From Stanieria cyanosphaera PCC 7437 (GTDB lineage Bacteria; Cyanobacteriota; Cyanobacteriia; Cyanobacteriales; Xenococcaceae), in the NCBI RefSeq assembly GCF_000317575.1, contig NC_019748.1, positions 3,368,501 to 3,432,500 on the forward strand: a stretch of DNA of 64,000 bases. The letters are read 5' to 3'. This document shows, in pieces, positions 8,741 through 16,640 of this stretch. The notes beneath the pieces are model-generated. The model was not told the origin of the DNA. It was given only the letters and a program-made list of their open reading frames with translations, and did not search any database. How positions within the stretch are numbered: the first letter of the stretch is position 1; every line of letters starts with the position of its first letter. Made by a program: the position numbers and the translations under genes.

Positions 8741-9370
8741 ATGAGTATGAATAATTTTCAAGTTTGTGAACGGGATCTCGATGATACTACTTTAGAACGT
8801 TACTTGAGTGCTGATGCGGTCGCTGTTGATACAGAAACGATGGGATTGGTATTAGGACGCGATCGCTTGTGTTTAGTACAAATATGTGATCCTAGTGGTT
8901 ATGTTACGGCAATTCGGATTGCTTTGGGGCAAACAGAAGCTCCTAATTTAAAGAAGTTATTGGAAGCAGAACAGATTACCAAAATTTTTCATTATGCTCG
9001 GTTTGATGTTGCTCAATTTGAATATACTTTTGGAATCAAAACTAAACCGATTTTTTGTACCAAAATTGCCAGCAAATTAGCTCGTACTTATACTTCTAAT
9101 CATGGTTTAAAAAACTTAGTTTTGGAATTAACAGGCGTAGAATTAGATAAAACTGCTCAAAGTTCTGATTGGGGTAATGCTCAAAATCTATCAGCTAAAC
9201 AACTTAGTTATGCTGCTAATGATGTACGTTATTTATACGAATTAAGAGAAAAATTAATTGAAATGTTAAAGCGAGAAGATCGTTTTGAGTTAGCAGAACA
9301 ATGTTTCCAGTTTATTCCCGTATTGGTTGCATTAGATATTCAACGCTACGAAAATATTTTTGAACATTAA
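8741..9370 (+). CDS. Ribonuclease D-like 3'-5' exonuclease
   Basis: About 209 residues, the DEDDy exonuclease domain alone, without the HRDC domain of longer RNase D. Motif I is AVDTETMGL, motif II lies around HYARFDVAQFE, and motif III is SYAANDVRYLYEL with the signature Tyr. It probably trims the 3' ends of structured RNA such as tRNA precursors. Starts at GTG 8738, ATG 8741 and ATG 8747 are possible; the Shine-Dalgarno aggaggg (8727-8733) best fits ATG 8741. It follows the CAP gene by only 26 bases. Confidence 0.93.
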   Translation: MSMNNFQVCERDLDDTTLERYLSADAVAVDTETMGLVLGRDRLCLVQICDPSGYVTAIRIALGQTEAPNLKKLLEAEQITKIFHYARFDVAQFEYTFGIKTKPIFCTKIASKLARTYTSNHGLKNLVLELTGVELDKTAQSSDWGNAQNLSAKQLSYAANDVRYLYELREKLIEMLKREDRFELAEQCFQFIPVLVALDIQRYENIFEH

Positions 9371-9695
9371 ATTTTTGTTTAATTTTGAAGTTTAAAAATT
9401 AATCTTTATTTTTTTGTATCAACAATTTATCTCAAAAAGAATCTTGGTTAGAAATTTGGCACTGCTAAACCTGGACATAAATTTATAGTTGTACAAATCA
9501 AGATTAGGACATAACATTAGTTTGCCCTTACAAAATTTTTCTGTTCTAACCCTTTTACGAAACCTTGGTAAAAAAATTGCTCATATCAAGTCCTTTTAAT
9601 TAATAGGAATAAAATTTTCTCAGTCTCCCCGTCTCAGTGTCTCAAGCGTCAAAATTGATGTGGAACTATTGAAGCGGACTTCATATCACAATAAT
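9371..9695. other. Gene-free AT-rich spacer
   Basis: No coding frame or clear RNA structure was seen over these 325 bases between two genes that converge. A few short T-runs occur. A terminator hairpin lies at its right end. Confidence 0.6.
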
Positions 9696-9714
9696 AGGGG
9701 CAATTAATGCCCCT
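9696..9714. terminator. Terminator hairpin between convergent genes
   Basis: A perfect stem, aggggca (9696-9702) and tgcccct (9708-9714), with loop attaa. It sits 32 bases past the stop of the - strand gene at 9747 and could stop transcription from either side. There is no long T-run on either strand, so a factor-independent role is only likely. Confidence 0.65.
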
Positions 9715-9746
9715 GTATTCCTTTGGAAAGAAAGCTAGATTTATTT

Positions 9747-10076
9747 TTAGTAAGGAAGATAATCAAAGTCAGATTGTAATTGATCAGCACTGTTGTAAAC
9801 ACCTTGGTTAGTCACATTGCCGATACCTGAAGTAGCACTTTGGTTTTGCCCAGCTTGTACAGATTGTTGGATTTGAGGATCAATCCCTATCCCATCTAAA
9901 CCTAATTGAGTTTGAGTTAAATCGTTAGAAACGGCTTGGTTAGTCACGTTACCAATGCCATGAGTGACAGCAGCATTAGAACCAGCTTGAACATTGCTTT
10001 GTGCTTGTTGGGCAAATGCAGCTACGGGAGAAAGAGTTAAAGCGAGAGTGGAGATGATTAGTGCAGCTTTTTTCAT
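9747..10076 (-). CDS. Small secreted protein with two GIGNVTNQ repeats
   Basis: 109 residues. A clear Sec signal peptide (basic MKK, hydrophobic core, AFAQQ cleavage region near residue 22) leads to an Asn/Gln-rich mature part. Two copies of a 22-residue unit, Q30-N51 and Q74-N95, share QAG-x-N...GIGNVTNQ-x-V-x-N and are 44 residues apart. The QxGxN and Asn/Gln ladder recalls curlin-type amyloid repeats, but the match is loose and the family is not recognised. Probably periplasmic, outer membrane or extracellular. It is a single gene with its own upstream region (10077-10190). Confidence 0.8.
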   Translation of the reverse strand: MKKAALIISTLALTLSPVAAFAQQAQSNVQAGSNAAVTHGIGNVTNQAVSNDLTQTQLGLDGIGIDPQIQQSVQAGQNQSATSGIGNVTNQGVYNSADQLQSDFDYLPY

Positions 10077-10190
10077 TGTTCTAGACCTCTAAAGTAAATT
10101 TGTTTGTTTTTATGTTGTTGTTTGTCTTCACTCTCTAGTTACGTCGAGGAGCATTTTTTTATGCAGATGTAATTGAGTATATTTTTAAGG

Positions 10191-10721
10191 TCAAGATTTA
10201 AAATTATTCGGGCTAAGGCAAACCAAAAGCCACAAGGCAAAACGTTCTAATCCAACCAAAACGGCAGTAATCCCTACAGCTAGACCAAACAAAACTAGAT
10301 TGTTTTCATTGCCAGCTTTTAAGGCAAAGCTTAAAGATGTGGCAACGGCTGGAGGATGCATAACATCTAACAAAATCATCAGCACAATTGTAATACTCAT
10401 GGCGGTTCCACCAGAAAGATAACCCGAACCTAGCAGTATATAAGTTACAAAACCAATCCCTGCTGCCATCATTTGGGAAATGATTAAAGTTCGCACCGTG
10501 TTTGTACCGTGCTGAGGATCGAGATAAATTAGAAAAGCACTAGAAGCAAGGGAAGCAAACAACAAACGCTGACGGGTTAGTACTTCGACAAGAGCAAAAA
10601 CACTCAAAATCACTAGTGTTGGAGCAGTAGCTAATGCTAATTCACCCTTCCAATTCAGACGGTTGCGGAGTGCGCGAGTATTTTTTTCCAAAGGCTGTAA
10701 GCTGGACTGATGAGGTTTCAT
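10191..10721 (-). CDS. HPP family integral membrane protein
   Basis: 176 residues with about four membrane segments. The family motif is visible: DPQHGTNTVRTL after the first hairpin and the HPP triplet in DVMHPPAVATSLSFAL. HPP proteins are inner membrane proteins, and cyanobacterial and plastid members have been linked to nitrite transport; whether this one shares that substrate cannot be told from sequence. Its ATG overlaps the stop of the upstream DUF1622 gene by four bases (10718-10721), so the two form a translationally coupled operon. Confidence 0.9.
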   Translation of the reverse strand: MKPHQSSLQPLEKNTRALRNRLNWKGELALATAPTLVILSVFALVEVLTRQRLLFASLASSAFLIYLDPQHGTNTVRTLIISQMMAAGIGFVTYILLGSGYLSGGTAMSITIVLMILLDVMHPPAVATSLSFALKAGNENNLVLFGLAVGITAVLVGLERFALWLLVCLSPNNFKS

Positions 10722-11233
10722 TGAAGACTTCTATCAAACTCCGATTCCTGTAAACGGCGTTGTTCTCCCTGTTGAATCTCGCGCTCTATAAAATAATTCA
10801 ACAAGGTTCGTAACAAAACGATCGCTCCTAAATTCAAAATATCTTGACGATTGGGTGCTATTGATGTCCGCAAAATATCACTAGCAACACTAAATTCTAA
10901 TCCCAAGGCCAACACTCGCCCCAATTGTAAACGAATTTTTTCTGTGGCATCAAAATTTTTTCTTGGGTTAGAGAAAAACAATTTCAAATAAGTAATAATA
11001 CCTCGGACAACTGCTCCACCAATCACTATTGCTGCTGCAAGTTCTGCTGCTGCTGCTAAATAATCAACAATCACTTTAAGCCCTGTTTCTAGAGGAGTAG
11101 TTAGCTGATCTTCTTGAGTGCCTTCTACATTCAAACTCAACAGCAAAACTAGCCCTAGAATAAGTGCTAGAGGCAATAGCAAATTAATTAATGAATCCTT
11201 TGATGCCTCTGGTTTCATACTTTTATACTTCAA
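10718..11233 (-). CDS. DUF1622-type membrane protein
   Basis: 171 residues. It has one hydrophobic segment near the N-terminus (LINLLLPLALILGLVLLL), a second Ala-rich helix (YLAAAAELAAAIVIGGAV) and a third near residues 130-145. The core RLQLGRVLALGLEFSVASDILRT followed by LGAIVLLRTLLNYFIERE is characteristic of DUF1622. Role unknown. It is the first gene of a two-gene operon with the HPP protein, which suggests a shared transport or membrane function. Confidence 0.85.
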   Translation of the reverse strand: MKYKSMKPEASKDSLINLLLPLALILGLVLLLSLNVEGTQEDQLTTPLETGLKVIVDYLAAAAELAAAIVIGGAVVRGIITYLKLFFSNPRKNFDATEKIRLQLGRVLALGLEFSVASDILRTSIAPNRQDILNLGAIVLLRTLLNYFIEREIQQGEQRRLQESEFDRSLQ

Positions 11234-11675
11234 TCGTTTAATTAGGCGTTAGCAAAAGGTTGCTGCAAGTAGACCGCGTTTATGCTACACCTACACTGTC
11301 ATCATAAATTGAATTGAGTTGACTTCTCCCCAGAATCAAGCACCGCTTCGCCTGTGCTTTGCCAGGCGTTTAAACGCCCCGTCCCTCCCATAAATGAGGA
11401 GGGCTTTCAACGTCGCTTTTCGGTAAAAGCTTCTAGCAGTTTGTGATTAAAAGACTTGAGTAATTGGTGTTAATTTATTAGCTGTTGATCTCAATGCGAT
11501 CGCTTGTAGTTTTTTGGTTTCACACTTCCTGCTCGTAGTCAATGAACTTAGTCATTATTTTGTTTACTCCTTTAGAAGATTAAATCTACTGGCTCGTAAG
11601 CAATAGCTTTGTCAGAGATCGCAATTTCTCTGATAGAGTTCAAACTTTCTCTCAAAAAAACAAACCAAAGCTTTC
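11234..11675. other. Gene-free stretch with possible IS200/IS605 end remnant
   Basis: No coding frame was found. Between 11338 and 11430 the sequence is unusually GC-rich and full of hairpins. The perfect palindrome ggcgtttaaacgcc (11365-11378) is followed by ccctcc/ggaggg arms (11383-11388, 11398-11403) and then ctttcaacg. Such a hairpin followed by TTCAAC resembles the right end of IS200/IS605-family elements carrying tnpB. If so, only the end is left, because no transposase or TnpB frame is present. The rest is AT-rich with one HIP1 site (11497-11504). Confidence 0.4.
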
Positions 11676-11888
11676 TTAAGCTTCATCGTAGGTTTCAATA
11701 TCGAGGAGATAAAAATAAGGTTCTACTAATTCCTGACGTTGAAAAGCGATCGCTCTAAGTAAATGCCAATCTTCTAAAGCTTCAAAGGGGTTACTGTAAT
11801 CATCTTGTTCTAAACGACTAGCTAAATTTGCCACATCTTCAGCCGTTAGTTCAGCAATATTTTGTTGCGTTAATTTGACACTGTTCAT
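11676..11888 (-). CDS. Small conserved cyanobacterial protein, DUF2555-like
   Basis: 70 residues, acidic, soluble. The LTAEDVANLASRLEQDDY...FEALEDWHLLRAIAFQR and the C-terminal LLDIETYDEA match what I remember of the DUF2555 family, which is nearly universal and confined to cyanobacteria. Function is not established from sequence. It stands alone with about 440 bases on one side and 520 on the other. Confidence 0.75.
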   Translation of the reverse strand: MNSVKLTQQNIAELTAEDVANLASRLEQDDYSNPFEALEDWHLLRAIAFQRQELVEPYFYLLDIETYDEA

Positions 11889-12409
11889 TCCCCTTTCCCC
11901 CTAAGTTGCTGATTATTTTACAGCCTACTTTAATTTTAACCCAGACTAGTTATCTGCAACACCTTAAATAATAGTAGGTGGAAAACTAACTAAAACTTTC
12001 ACCATAGATTTTATTAGCATTAAATTTTTGTTTTGGGTGTATGTTTCAATACTCTTAATTTAAAAAACATCAAAAATTCACATAATTATTCGGTGGAAAA
12101 ACTGAGGTTGCACAAAGCTAAAACTGGCTATATTCATTGATATAAATAAGTTTTAATCTTTTAAATTAACCTTAAAACAATTAATTTAATTTTAATGATT
12201 TGATGAAGTATCCGTCAAAGTACTGACAATTATAGTTAGAGAATGACAGAATTTCTAATAAATAGACTTAAATATATATCTCTGTTTATATGTCAAGTAC
12301 TTACCCAAATTTTTTTGGGTTTTTATGACTAAAAACTACACAAAAATCAATAAAAACATTCTTGATTAAAACTTGCCAACCAAATAGTAAAAATCTTTTA
12401 AATTTGCCA
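11889..12409. other. Long AT-rich leader region of the acylation cluster
   Basis: About 520 bases with no supported gene lie between the DUF2555-like gene (transcribed away) and the fatty acyl-AMP ligase. It must contain divergent promoters. Several TATA-like runs occur around 12120-12290, none convincing enough to place. A terminator-like hairpin lies at 12303-12324. Confidence 0.6.
12303..12324 (+). terminator. Terminator-like hairpin in the leader of the FAAL gene
   Basis: Arms acccaaa (12303-12309) and tttgggt (12314-12320), loop tttt, followed by four more T's. It ends 85 bases before the chosen start of the fatty acyl-AMP ligase. The stem is short and AT-rich, so it may be an attenuator, a terminator of an upstream small transcript, or chance. 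Confidence 0.4.
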
Positions 12410-14257
12410 ATGAATCAAAGTATATATCACCAACCTAAAACTATTAATCAGCAACCTGAGACAATAATTGAACTATTAAGAAATAGAGCAATTAATCAAG
12501 CAGATCAACACGCTTATACTTTTTTAATTGATGGAAAAAAAGAAAGCGAACCTCTTACTTATGGACAATTAGACCGTCAGGTTAGAGCGATCGCAGCATT
12601 GTTACAACAACATCAAGCTCAAGGAGAGCGTGCTTTATTACTTTATCCCCAAGGATTAGAAGTGATTGGTGCTTTTTGTGGTTGTTTATATGCAGGAACA
12701 ATTGCGATTCCCGTACCTCCGCCAGAATCTGGTCGATTAAAACGTACTTTACCAAGACTGCGATCAATTGTTAAAGATGCTAATGCTACCTTTGCTTTAA
12801 CTACAGCGGGAATTTTAGAATTAATTGCCAATGTCAAAGATGAATTTCCTGAATTCGATCAAATTAAATGGATTGATACTGAAACAGTAGATTTATCCCT
12901 GGCAGAACAATGGCAAAATCCAAAAGTAGACCAAGATCAACTGGCATACTTGCAATACACTTCTGGTTCGACTTCTACTCCTAAAGGAGTAATGCTTAGT
13001 CACTATAATTTGATGTATCACTGTCAATCTCTTCAGCAAGCTTGTGGCTATGATGCAGAAAGTGTCAGTATTACTTGGATGCCCTATTTCCATGATTACG
13101 GATTAGTAGAAGGAATGATGGTTCCTCTTTATAATGGCCATCCTTGCTATATCATGTCTCCGTTTTCTTTCATTAAGCGTCCAGTTCAATGGCTACGGAA
13201 TATGAGTAAATATCTAGGTACTCATTCCCAAGCTCCCAACTTTGCTTACGATCTTTGTGTTCGTAAAGTTAAACAAAATGAAATTGCTGAATTAGATTTA
13301 AGCAGTTGGCAAGCAGCAGGAAACGCAGCAGAACCAATTAATCCCAAGGTAATGGCGGATTTTGTTGAAACTTTTAGTGCTTGTGGTTTTAAATGGGAAG
13401 CTTTTGCACCTTCCTATGGATTAGCAGAAAACACTTTACTTGCTACTACCAAACCCAAAGGAACTAAACCAGTTTTCCTCAACATCGAAACCGCAGCCAT
13501 TGAAAGAGACAAAATTTTGGTAGCTGCTCCAGAAAAATTAGATGGAACTAGAATTGTAGCTGGTTGTGGTCGTTTAGTCGGTAGTACCGAAATTGCGATC
13601 GCTCATCCTGATACCATGACTCGTTGTCGGGCAGATGAGGTAGGCGAAGTTTGGATTAAAGATCCAAGTGTAGCTCAAGGTTATTGGCAACGTTATGAAG
13701 CTACTAAAAATACCTTTCAAGCTTATCTTCAAGACAGTAAAGAAGGACCTTTCTTGCGTACAGGTGACCTAGGCTTTATGCATGATGGCGAATTATTCAT
13801 CACTGGACGTATCAAAGATTTAATCATTATCCGAGGTACAAATCATTACCCTCAAGATATTGAATGGACAGTACAACAATTACATCCCGCTTTACGTTCT
13901 GATTATGGTGCAGCCTTTTCCATTGAAGATAAAGGCGAAGAAAGATTAGTAGTGGTTCAGGAAGTAGAACGTCGTAGTGAAGATTTTGATTCTGAAAAAC
14001 TGATTGCTGATATTCGTCAAGAAATTGCCGAAGAACACGAAATCCAAGTTTATGGAATTATCCTAGCTAAATCAGGCAACATCCTCAAAACGGCTAGTGG
14101 CAAAATTCAACGAAGAGCTTGTCGAGAGCAATTTTTAGCAGGAACTCTGACTATAGTTGCAGAGTGGTGTGAAAATCCTCAACTGACTCATAAGTTTCGT
14201 TCTCTTCAAGGAGAAGTGGAATCACTGGCAAAACAAATCGCCACTGCTAAAATGTAA
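12410..14257 (+). CDS. Fatty acyl-AMP ligase (FAAL)
   Basis: 615 residues from ATG 12410; a TTG at 12362 would add 16 residues without homology. It belongs to the adenylate-forming superfamily. The P-loop-like YTSGSTSTPKG, the HDYGLVEGMM motif, SYGLAENTLL and the TGDLGF...GRIKDLIIIRG hinge are present, with ELFITGR typical of FAALs. FAALs activate free fatty acids as acyl-AMP and load them onto an acyl carrier protein rather than CoA. The carrier protein is encoded two genes downstream. The ligase begins a + strand series of functionally related genes that runs to about 25 kb. No polyketide synthase or NRPS module is present, so the activated chain probably feeds the membrane acyltransferases downstream. 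Confidence 0.92.
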   Translation: MNQSIYHQPKTINQQPETIIELLRNRAINQADQHAYTFLIDGKKESEPLTYGQLDRQVRAIAALLQQHQAQGERALLLYPQGLEVIGAFCGCLYAGTIAIPVPPPESGRLKRTLPRLRSIVKDANATFALTTAGILELIANVKDEFPEFDQIKWIDTETVDLSLAEQWQNPKVDQDQLAYLQYTSGSTSTPKGVMLSHYNLMYHCQSLQQACGYDAESVSITWMPYFHDYGLVEGMMVPLYNGHPCYIMSPFSFIKRPVQWLRNMSKYLGTHSQAPNFAYDLCVRKVKQNEIAELDLSSWQAAGNAAEPINPKVMADFVETFSACGFKWEAFAPSYGLAENTLLATTKPKGTKPVFLNIETAAIERDKILVAAPEKLDGTRIVAGCGRLVGSTEIAIAHPDTMTRCRADEVGEVWIKDPSVAQGYWQRYEATKNTFQAYLQDSKEGPFLRTGDLGFMHDGELFITGRIKDLIIIRGTNHYPQDIEWTVQQLHPALRSDYGAAFSIEDKGEERLVVVQEVERRSEDFDSEKLIADIRQEIAEEHEIQVYGIILAKSGNILKTASGKIQRRACREQFLAGTLTIVAEWCENPQLTHKFRSLQGEVESLAKQIATAKM

Positions 14258-14333
14258 CCGCTCTAATTAAACTATCAAGAATTTTAATAATTGATACTCA
14301 ACCTTAAACAACCAAAGGTTTAGGAAAATAATT

Positions 14334-16145
14334 ATGCATCCATTAATACAATATCGAGTTGCCCAATTATTAGAACAAGATTTAGGCGATCCTAACGATC
14401 CTAAAAGCATTTTATCTTTCAAAAAAGTAGTTGAATTAGATGAAGAAGAAGCTTTTCCCGAAGCGGAATTAAACTGGCTTTATAATTGGCATCTGCAAGA
14501 TTACTATGTACCTGTTGATTGTGGCGGGAAGTTTACTAATTTTGAAGAATTTCTTGCTTTTGTCAGGGTGTTATCTCGTCGTGATCAAACTACTGGAATT
14601 GCCTTTACAACTATGTTTTGGTCATACTTGTGTTGGATGGCTGGGACGAAGGAACAAAAGCAAAAATTAGCCCAGTTCATGATGGAAGAACAAGGTACGA
14701 TGTGTCTCGGCTATTCCGAAAGAGAACACGGTAGTGATTTGGTTAATGGAGGTTTAACTGCTACTAAAGTTCCAGGAGGATATCTTCTCAATGGGGAAAA
14801 ATGGCCCATCAACCGCGCCACTCGTTCAGGGGTGACTTTTATCTTAGCCAGAACTGGCGTAGAAGGAGGAGCCAAAGGTTTATCTTTGTTTATGGTAGAT
14901 AAACGAGAAATTTCTAGTTCTGAATATTACAACCTACCGAAAATTTTGACCCACGGTATTCGTGGTTCGGATATGAGTGGCATTGGTTTTAACAACTGCT
15001 TTGTTCCTGACTCGATGCTACTACGACAAGCAGGAGACGGTTTGGAAATAGGGTTAAAAGGCTTTCAAATTACTCGTACTCTTTGTGCAGCTTTCTCTCA
15101 AGGTGCAGCAGATACAGCTTTAAGAACTACTTTAAATTTTGCTCTCAAACGTGTTGTCTATAACAAAACTGTTTTTGAGCTTCCTCAACCTCGTAAAACT
15201 CTAGTCGATGCTTTCCTAGATATTTTGATCTGTGATTGTGAAACGATTGGCGCAGCGAGAGGTTTTAGTGTCATTCCCGAACAGTTTAGCGTTTGGTCGG
15301 CAGTAGTGAAATATTTTGTTCCCACTCAGCTAGAAAAAATGGTCAATGATGTCTACGTTGTCTTGGGTTCTCGTTTCTATATGCGAGATGAACATGATTA
15401 CGGCATCTTCCAAAAATTGCTACGCGATAACTCCATTATCAGTATGTTTGATGGCAGTACAGTAGTTAATCTCCATGCACTGATGCTTCAGTTTCGTCAG
15501 TTGACTAAATATCGAGCGAAGCGCAAACCTGAAACAATAACTGAGATTCAATCTCGTCTAGCCACAATTTTCTCCCTTCAACAAAGCGCACCTAATTTTG
15601 AACCAGAAAAACTAGAGTTATTTAGTCGTGGTGCAGATGATTCTTTACAGGGATTAGAAATTGCTCTTCAACAACTGAAAGATTTACAGCAAAAATCGGA
15701 TGTTAATCAAGAAACGTTAGAACAATTAATTAATTTGGGCAAACTAATCTTAGATGAGTTAAACATTCATGATGAATTGATTGCTCAATCTAAATTCGAG
15801 TTCGGTCACGAGCAATCTCCCGAATTGTTTGAAATAGCCAAAAAGTATTGCACTCTCCATGCAGCAGCTTGTTGTCTTCATATGTGGATTTACAATCGCA
15901 CACTGTTGGGAGAATTCTTTGCTTCAGGAGAATGGTTGGTACTTAGTCTTCATCGACTACTACGTACAATTCGACCAATGCCTTACTTTATTTCTGAAGT
16001 TTATCTCGAAAATGTTGCCCAAGAATTAGTTAGGTTACATCGAGAAAATAAATTGTTTTCCATTGTTCCCATTCAATTAGCTCAATCTGAAATTAATAAG
16101 CAAGAGGATCAAATTAATGCAACTACAGAACTCGTCCATGTCTAA
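14334..16145 (+). CDS. Acyl-CoA dehydrogenase-like flavoprotein
   Basis: 603 residues, longer than a canonical acyl-CoA dehydrogenase (about 380-400) owing to a C-terminal helical extension (about 400-603). The FAD-binding middle domain is clear: CLGYSEREHGSD, then GEKWPINRATRSG. The helical C-domain contains QGAADTALR and KYFVPTQLEKMVND. Where many family members have a catalytic Glu in YEGT, this one reads FDGST with Asp373, so the base may differ. Position between a FAAL and an ACP suggests it introduces a double bond into, or otherwise oxidises, an ACP-bound acyl chain. Its 3' end overlaps the ACP gene by 8 bases, which indicates translational coupling. Confidence 0.88.
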   Translation: MHPLIQYRVAQLLEQDLGDPNDPKSILSFKKVVELDEEEAFPEAELNWLYNWHLQDYYVPVDCGGKFTNFEEFLAFVRVLSRRDQTTGIAFTTMFWSYLCWMAGTKEQKQKLAQFMMEEQGTMCLGYSEREHGSDLVNGGLTATKVPGGYLLNGEKWPINRATRSGVTFILARTGVEGGAKGLSLFMVDKREISSSEYYNLPKILTHGIRGSDMSGIGFNNCFVPDSMLLRQAGDGLEIGLKGFQITRTLCAAFSQGAADTALRTTLNFALKRVVYNKTVFELPQPRKTLVDAFLDILICDCETIGAARGFSVIPEQFSVWSAVVKYFVPTQLEKMVNDVYVVLGSRFYMRDEHDYGIFQKLLRDNSIISMFDGSTVVNLHALMLQFRQLTKYRAKRKPETITEIQSRLATIFSLQQSAPNFEPEKLELFSRGADDSLQGLEIALQQLKDLQQKSDVNQETLEQLINLGKLILDELNIHDELIAQSKFEFGHEQSPELFEIAKKYCTLHAAACCLHMWIYNRTLLGEFFASGEWLVLSLHRLLRTIRPMPYFISEVYLENVAQELVRLHRENKLFSIVPIQLAQSEINKQEDQINATTELVHV

Positions 16146-16503
16146 TCAAGCTGTTATTCAAAATTGGTTAATTAAACAATTAGCAGAACAACTTTCTTTA
16201 GATACAGCAACTATTAGTATCACTGAACCTTTAACTCGTTATGGTTTAGATTCGATTGATGCTGTGACAATGGTTGGTGATATTGAAGATGTTTTAGATG
16301 TTGAATTACCTTCTACTTTATTTTGGGATTATCCCACCATTGAAAAATCCTCTCAATTTTTAGCTGACAATTACGATCTTTCCAATTTTAATACCCAAGC
16401 TGAAAACACTTCAGTACTAGAAGAACTTGAGGAAACAGGAATAGAAGCTACTAACTCTAGCAAGGGTTGGGGTGGTCTATTCAGTCGAATTAAAGGAGCA
16501 TAA
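16138..16503 (+). CDS. Acyl carrier protein
   Basis: About 121 residues from ATG 16138 (MSNQ...). An upstream ATG at 16117 with gagg at 16104-16107 is an alternative. The phosphopantetheine attachment Ser39 lies in YGLDSIDAV, and the four-helix carrier fold covers residues about 5-85 (ELPSTLFWDYPTI is the usual helix III region). An acidic, Ser/Thr-rich tail ends in WGGLFSRIKGA, an amphipathic patch that could dock on the membrane. It likely receives the acyl chain from the FAAL and presents it to the dehydrogenase-like enzyme and to the MBOAT acyltransferase downstream. Confidence 0.93.
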   Translation: MSNQAVIQNWLIKQLAEQLSLDTATISITEPLTRYGLDSIDAVTMVGDIEDVLDVELPSTLFWDYPTIEKSSQFLADNYDLSNFNTQAENTSVLEELEETGIEATNSSKGWGGLFSRIKGA

Positions 16504-16620
16504 TGCAGTTATCAGTGACCAATTACCAGTTATCAGTTTTTAGTTACTTATCTATTATAAAAATTGCTTTATTTGTAGATTTTGAGCTTAATTGTTAACT
16601 ATTTACTGGTCACTGTCTAC
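16504..16620. repeat. Heptamer-type repeats between ACP and MBOAT genes
   Basis: Degenerate copies of cagttat/cagtgac run through 16505-16550, and a second patch (actggtcactg) sits near 16604-16618. They resemble the cyanobacterial short tandemly repeated sequences seen better at 49241 and 53478. They do not interrupt the gene series. Confidence 0.6.
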
Positions 16621-16623
16621 TGT

Positions 16624-16631
16624 AAAGGAGG
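16624..16631 (+). promoter_or_regulatory. Strong Shine-Dalgarno that fixes a TTG start
   Basis: aaaggagg lies nine bases before TTG 16641. There is no ATG at the start of the hydrophobic N-terminus of the MBOAT, so this ribosome-binding site supports TTG as the initiation codon. Confidence 0.7.
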
Positions 16632-16640
16632 AAAAATTCA

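Noticed and set aside
12410-16503. FAAL-ACP set as the start of a polyketide or nonribosomal peptide cluster
   Set aside because: No ketosynthase, acyltransferase, condensation or adenylation module follows; membrane acyltransferases follow instead.
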